Source: Bacteroidota bacterium (GTDB lineage Bacteria; Bacteroidota; Bacteroidia; Cytophagales; Cyclobacteriaceae). Taken from it: a DNA stretch of 64,000 nucleotides. The position numbers and the translations under genes are program-made. Location: contig JACOSO010000042.1 of NCBI GenBank assembly GCA_016178785.1, forward strand, positions 62,001 through 126,000, written 5' to 3'. Numbering within the stretch: the stretch's first letter is position 1; each line of letters opens with the position of its first letter. The notes under the pieces are model-generated. The model did not search any database and had not been told where the DNA came from. It was given only the letters and a program-made list of their open reading frames with translations. Positions 61,274 to 64,000 of this stretch are shown here, one piece after another.

Positions 61274-62027
61274 TTAAAAAATTAAGAACGTTTTGGGCAA
61301 ATTCCTGTGGCTTTTCTGCTTGCACCCAGTGACCCGTATTAAGAGAAACAAATCTTGCTCTTGGAAATAATTGCATGATCAATTCCCGGTCGCCATCCGC
61401 AAAGTAATTTGATCTTTCTCCGTTAATGAATAGGCTTTCTCCGTTGAATGAACCTTGATACACCATGCCTTCTCCGATTTCATCAAGATGCTCATCAATT
61501 GCGTGAAGGTTTGGCCTCCATATAAATTTTCCTTCATCGTTTCTAGCGAGGTTCTTCAATAAAAATTGTCGCACTGCGGTATCTGGCTCGTATCCTGACA
61601 AAATTACTTCTGCCTCTGATCGTGAAGTTATTTCGTCCAATGGGATTGCTTTCATCCCCTCAATCAAACGATCATGCCGAACGACATAATATTTCGGCAC
61701 AATGTCAACTACGATAAGTTTGTCAACCATCGAAGGGTTTCTCACGGCAAAGTTCATTGCTGTTTTCCCCCCCATCGAGTGACCGATCAAATGCGCTCTT
61801 TCGATTTTATTTTCTTTCATAAAATCTTCAAGGTCCTCAGTCATCAATTTGTAATTGATTTCATCGCTGTGGGGCGATTGCCCATGATTGCGCTGATCAA
61901 CGAGATAGACCGAAAAATTTTCGGCAAATAATCGTCCTAGGGAGTGCCAATTATCTGACGAGCCGAGAAGCCCGTGCAAAATGATCAATGCTTTACCCTG
62001 CCCTTGATGACGAAAAAAAAGTTTCAT
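61263..62027 (-). CDS. Alpha/beta hydrolase (YbfF-like esterase)
   Basis: 254 residues: oxyanion segment ILHGLLGSSDNWHSLG, VDQRNHGQSPHS, nucleophile elbow HLIGHSMGGKTAMNF, and the catalytic His in LNTGHWVQAEKPQEF. Resembles the YbfF esterase group. In INGERSNYFADGD the acidic residue is less obvious than in the archetype. Substrate unknown. First gene of a three-gene minus unit with the RsmI-like and monooxygenase genes. Confidence 0.87.
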   Translation of the reverse strand: MKLFFRHQGQGKALIILHGLLGSSDNWHSLGRLFAENFSVYLVDQRNHGQSPHSDEINYKLMTEDLEDFMKENKIERAHLIGHSMGGKTAMNFAVRNPSMVDKLIVVDIVPKYYVVRHDRLIEGMKAIPLDEITSRSEAEVILSGYEPDTAVRQFLLKNLARNDEGKFIWRPNLHAIDEHLDEIGEGMVYQGSFNGESLFINGERSNYFADGDRELIMQLFPRARFVSLNTGHWVQAEKPQEFAQNVLNFLNGK

Positions 62028-62064
62028 TGTGGAAAGATACTAAACCGATCGATTTACCATTAAA

Positions 62065-64000
62065 TCAATAACCTCCAAGGTATTTTCTTAAAAACCATTC
62101 GGCACTGATCAGCGCCAGCAGTAAAAAGAAAAACCACTTCGCTTGTACCAGCGGATTAAAAGATTCCTCAGAATGTATCAGGCTTTTGGCTTCGATTTTT
62201 TTATAATCCGAGATAAGTTGGTTCATTTCATTTGACCTGTAAAAATTTCCGCCAGTAGCACTTGCCAACTTTCTCAACAACCCAAAATCAGCGACCAGAT
62301 TTTGAGATTCAATATTTTGTGCAACTACAGAAAACTGCCCGGAGGCATTTTCTCTTTTTGAATTAATTTCTGTTGTCGCTGAATAAAAATAGGTTCCCTC
62401 TTTAAGTCCGCCAATGCTATAACGCTCGCCACCCGGGCTGAGTGTGTAGCTAAAATTGTTGACCTTGCCTTGCTCATTGCGCAAAGTCAAGTCAATTTTA
62501 TTACCATAAATCTTTTCAAACAGATCGTTATAGGCTTGTCCATCGAAGGTAACAGGTGCCGCGTCCGTAAATTCATTTTGAGTTGGGAAAAATCTGAACT
62601 TGCGCTTTTCATCTAAGGTACTCAGGTACTGCACCAATTTTGAAAATGTATTGTCGAACAGTTCGGTTTTTTCTGACGAAGAAAACTCTTCAAGTCTCCA
62701 ACTCCACAGGCCTTCTCCAATAAACGCAGCGATTTTGCGGTTGTTGTCTTCCCAGGAAAGCAACATGGGTCTGTCGGTAGCCACGCTGCCGATGCGTTGG
62801 TTCAGTAACACTTGTGCCCCAGGCGGATAAGAGAATTTACCAAATGGAACTTGTATTGGTGGGAAGTGTGCAAAGCCCGCATTACTGTTGTCGGCAAAAT
62901 CAAAATCACGGAATGACGAATTTACTACCGGGGTTGCATCATCTTTTTGAACTGGGTTTTCAAAGTTTAAAGGAATTCCGTTTGAAGGAAGTTGACGCAA
63001 GTTGGTTTTGCTCCCTATGATAAGAAGCACTGAAGATTTTCCTTTGCCCAGTTGCTCAAATAACGCAGCCGTTTTCATTGAGAAATCAAATGGCTGATGA
63101 AAAATAATTAACTCTTCTTGACCCGGCTGCAATAGCTTTGGGTCAGTTTTAGAAATTCCCGGGATGTGAACAATCAATTCATAATTCGGGTTTTTCTCTA
63201 TCACCTCACGCAATGCTTTGATATCGGGGTGAGGAGCAGGGGCTATCAGGAGAATTTTTTTCTTGCCCTCCACCACCTCTACAAAAATTCCAGCGCGATT
63301 GTTTTTTAAATTGGATTCTTTGGCAATAGGCTCCACCACCACTTCAAATCGTTGAATACCCTTATCTTTAGCATCGATCAGAAAATCAAATTCTAAAAAA
63401 GATTTGCTGTCCGTGTTTTTTTGCAGCCGGCTGATCACAGATCCGTTTTTTAAAACGGAGACAGACACATTTTGATTGGGCAAACTTTGTACGGCTACTT
63501 CCGCCCGAATTGGAAACTGATTGCCTTGATAGGCAACTTTATTATAGGCCACATTTTTCAAAATCAAATCGATGTGTTCTGTTGTATCGCCTAACCCAAT
63601 AGTATGAATCGGTAATCGCCATGAAGAATACAAAGGCGAAGAACCCGAGTTATAAATTCCGTCCGTTAGCAAAACGATGCTTGCTAAATTTTTTTCCTCG
63701 TAATCGGCAATTGTATTTTTAAGAGCGCTATTCAGATCCGATGTTAAGTGATCAAATTTTATTCTTTGATTTTCCTCTTCTGAAAGCATTCTAAAAGAGA
63801 CCTCATAGCCCTGTTCTTTGAGTTGAGTAGAAACTAAGCTTATTTCGTTTTGCAATTTTGCGGTATCAATCACTCCTCTTAGGGACGATGAGTTGTCAAT
63901 AAGTAAAACAATTTCAGGTTTCTCGAAAATGTTTTTGGTGAATTTCAAAATTGGGCCGATTAATAAAAATGAAAGCAATGAAACTACGATTGCCCTTACC
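62065..64000 (-). CDS. VWA-like membrane protein, 5' end beyond window
   Basis: At least 645 residues; the frame stays open to base 64000, so the TTG at 63978 is probably not the true start. An N-terminal membrane segment (SLLSFLLIGPILKF) is followed by a von Willebrand A-like domain with the MIDAS motif in LLIDNSSSL and VLLTDGIYNSG, then beta-rich domains, a GATase-like segment (ELIIFHQPFDFS, GKGSS-VLLIIGS) and a C-terminal membrane helix (WFFFLLLALISAEWFL). The architecture fits Bacteroidota BatA-like or DUF4159-type membrane proteins. Function unknown. Confidence 0.75.
   Translation of the reverse strand, partial: VRAIVVSLLSFLLIGPILKFTKNIFEKPEIVLLIDNSSSLRGVIDTAKLQNEISLVSTQLKEQGYEVSFRMLSEEENQRIKFDHLTSDLNSALKNTIADYEEKNLASIVLLTDGIYNSGSSPLYSSWRLPIHTIGLGDTTEHIDLILKNVAYNKVAYQGNQFPIRAEVAVQSLPNQNVSVSVLKNGSVISRLQKNTDSKSFLEFDFLIDAKDKGIQRFEVVVEPIAKESNLKNNRAGIFVEVVEGKKKILLIAPAPHPDIKALREVIEKNPNYELIVHIPGISKTDPKLLQPGQEELIIFHQPFDFSMKTAALFEQLGKGKSSVLLIIGSKTNLRQLPSNGIPLNFENPVQKDDATPVVNSSFRDFDFADNSNAGFAHFPPIQVPFGKFSYPPGAQVLLNQRIGSVATDRPMLLSWEDNNRKIAAFIGEGLWSWRLEEFSSSEKTELFDNTFSKLVQYLSTLDEKRKFRFFPTQNEFTDAAPVTFDGQAYNDLFEKIYGNKIDLTLRNEQGKVNNFSYTLSPGGERYSIGGLKEGTYFYSATTEINSKRENASGQFSVVAQNIESQNLVADFGLLRKLASATGGNFYRSNEMNQLISDYKKIEAKSLIHSEESFNPLVQAKWFFFLLLALISAEWFLRKYLGGY

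Overview
This 64 kb window is chromosomal DNA from a Bacteroidota bacterium, most likely a gliding member of the Cytophagales. Evidence: gliding or type IX secretion (T9SS) genes (SprE/PorW, GldB, a PorP/SprF protein, a giant surface protein with a type B C-terminal sorting domain), TAnnTTTG-type promoter elements, weak Shine-Dalgarno sequences, several TTG/GTG starts, and many families typical of this phylum. The genus cannot be fixed from sequence alone. I see no rRNA, tRNA, CRISPR array, intact insertion sequence or prophage. Coding density is very high: no gene-free stretch exceeds 300 bp (the longest are 232 bp at 37559-37790 and about 195 bp at 38713-38907).

Layout. 1-4772 (minus): cytochrome c maturation operon ccmB, a HAD hydrolase, ccmC, a ccmD-like gene, ccmE (CxxxY type), ccmF (running off the left edge). 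4856-13251 (plus): nine tightly packed nucleotide-sugar genes: a UDP-glucuronate 4-epimerase-like enzyme, a TviB/WbpA-type dehydrogenase, GalE, the WbpE/WbpD/WbpB set for 2,3-diamino uronic acid, and RmlA/C/B. They make activated sugars, but no glycosyltransferase is present. 13370-20132: prolyl oligopeptidase, UvrC, and a TPR sensor kinase/LuxR regulator pair. 20259-31528: a surface/T9SS region with a beta-helix protein, a 1063-residue repeat protein with a sorting domain, PorP/SprF, a MORN/TonB-C-like protein, then (minus) SprE overlapping a class A penicillin-binding protein. 31625-33523 (plus): M23 peptidase, bactofilin, AtpZ and a second small membrane protein, without the ATP synthase genes that might be expected next.

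33518-41638: Tag glycosylase, an exported RidA-like protein, a GNAT enzyme, a trans-sulfuration enzyme, a LuxR regulator followed by a degenerate receiver, a TerB-like protein and a tiny membrane ORF, then the rpsU-xerC-hpf block and an acyl-CoA dehydrogenase. 41781-44076: ugd and UDP-xylose synthase, a second sugar-nucleotide pair. 44084-64000: DUF2157 membrane proteins, DUF885, M20 and M14 peptidases, two RelE/ParE-type toxin-antitoxin pairs, a nucleoside transporter, GldB, methylglyoxal synthase, a deoxynucleoside kinase, MetK, a flavin monooxygenase, an RsmI-like methyltransferase, an alpha/beta hydrolase, and a VWA-like membrane protein running off the right edge.

Together the window encodes envelope and surface biology (sugar precursors, T9SS cargo and machinery, wall synthesis and wall-shaping proteins), peptide degradation and housekeeping. 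The best candidates for undescribed biology are (i) the beta-helix / EYFFDxDPG-repeat / PorP-SprF surface module next to a TPR sensor kinase, (ii) the regulator cassette at 36905-38712 with a pseudo-receiver and two tandem palindromes, and (iii) the wall/T9SS hub at 26647-32933.
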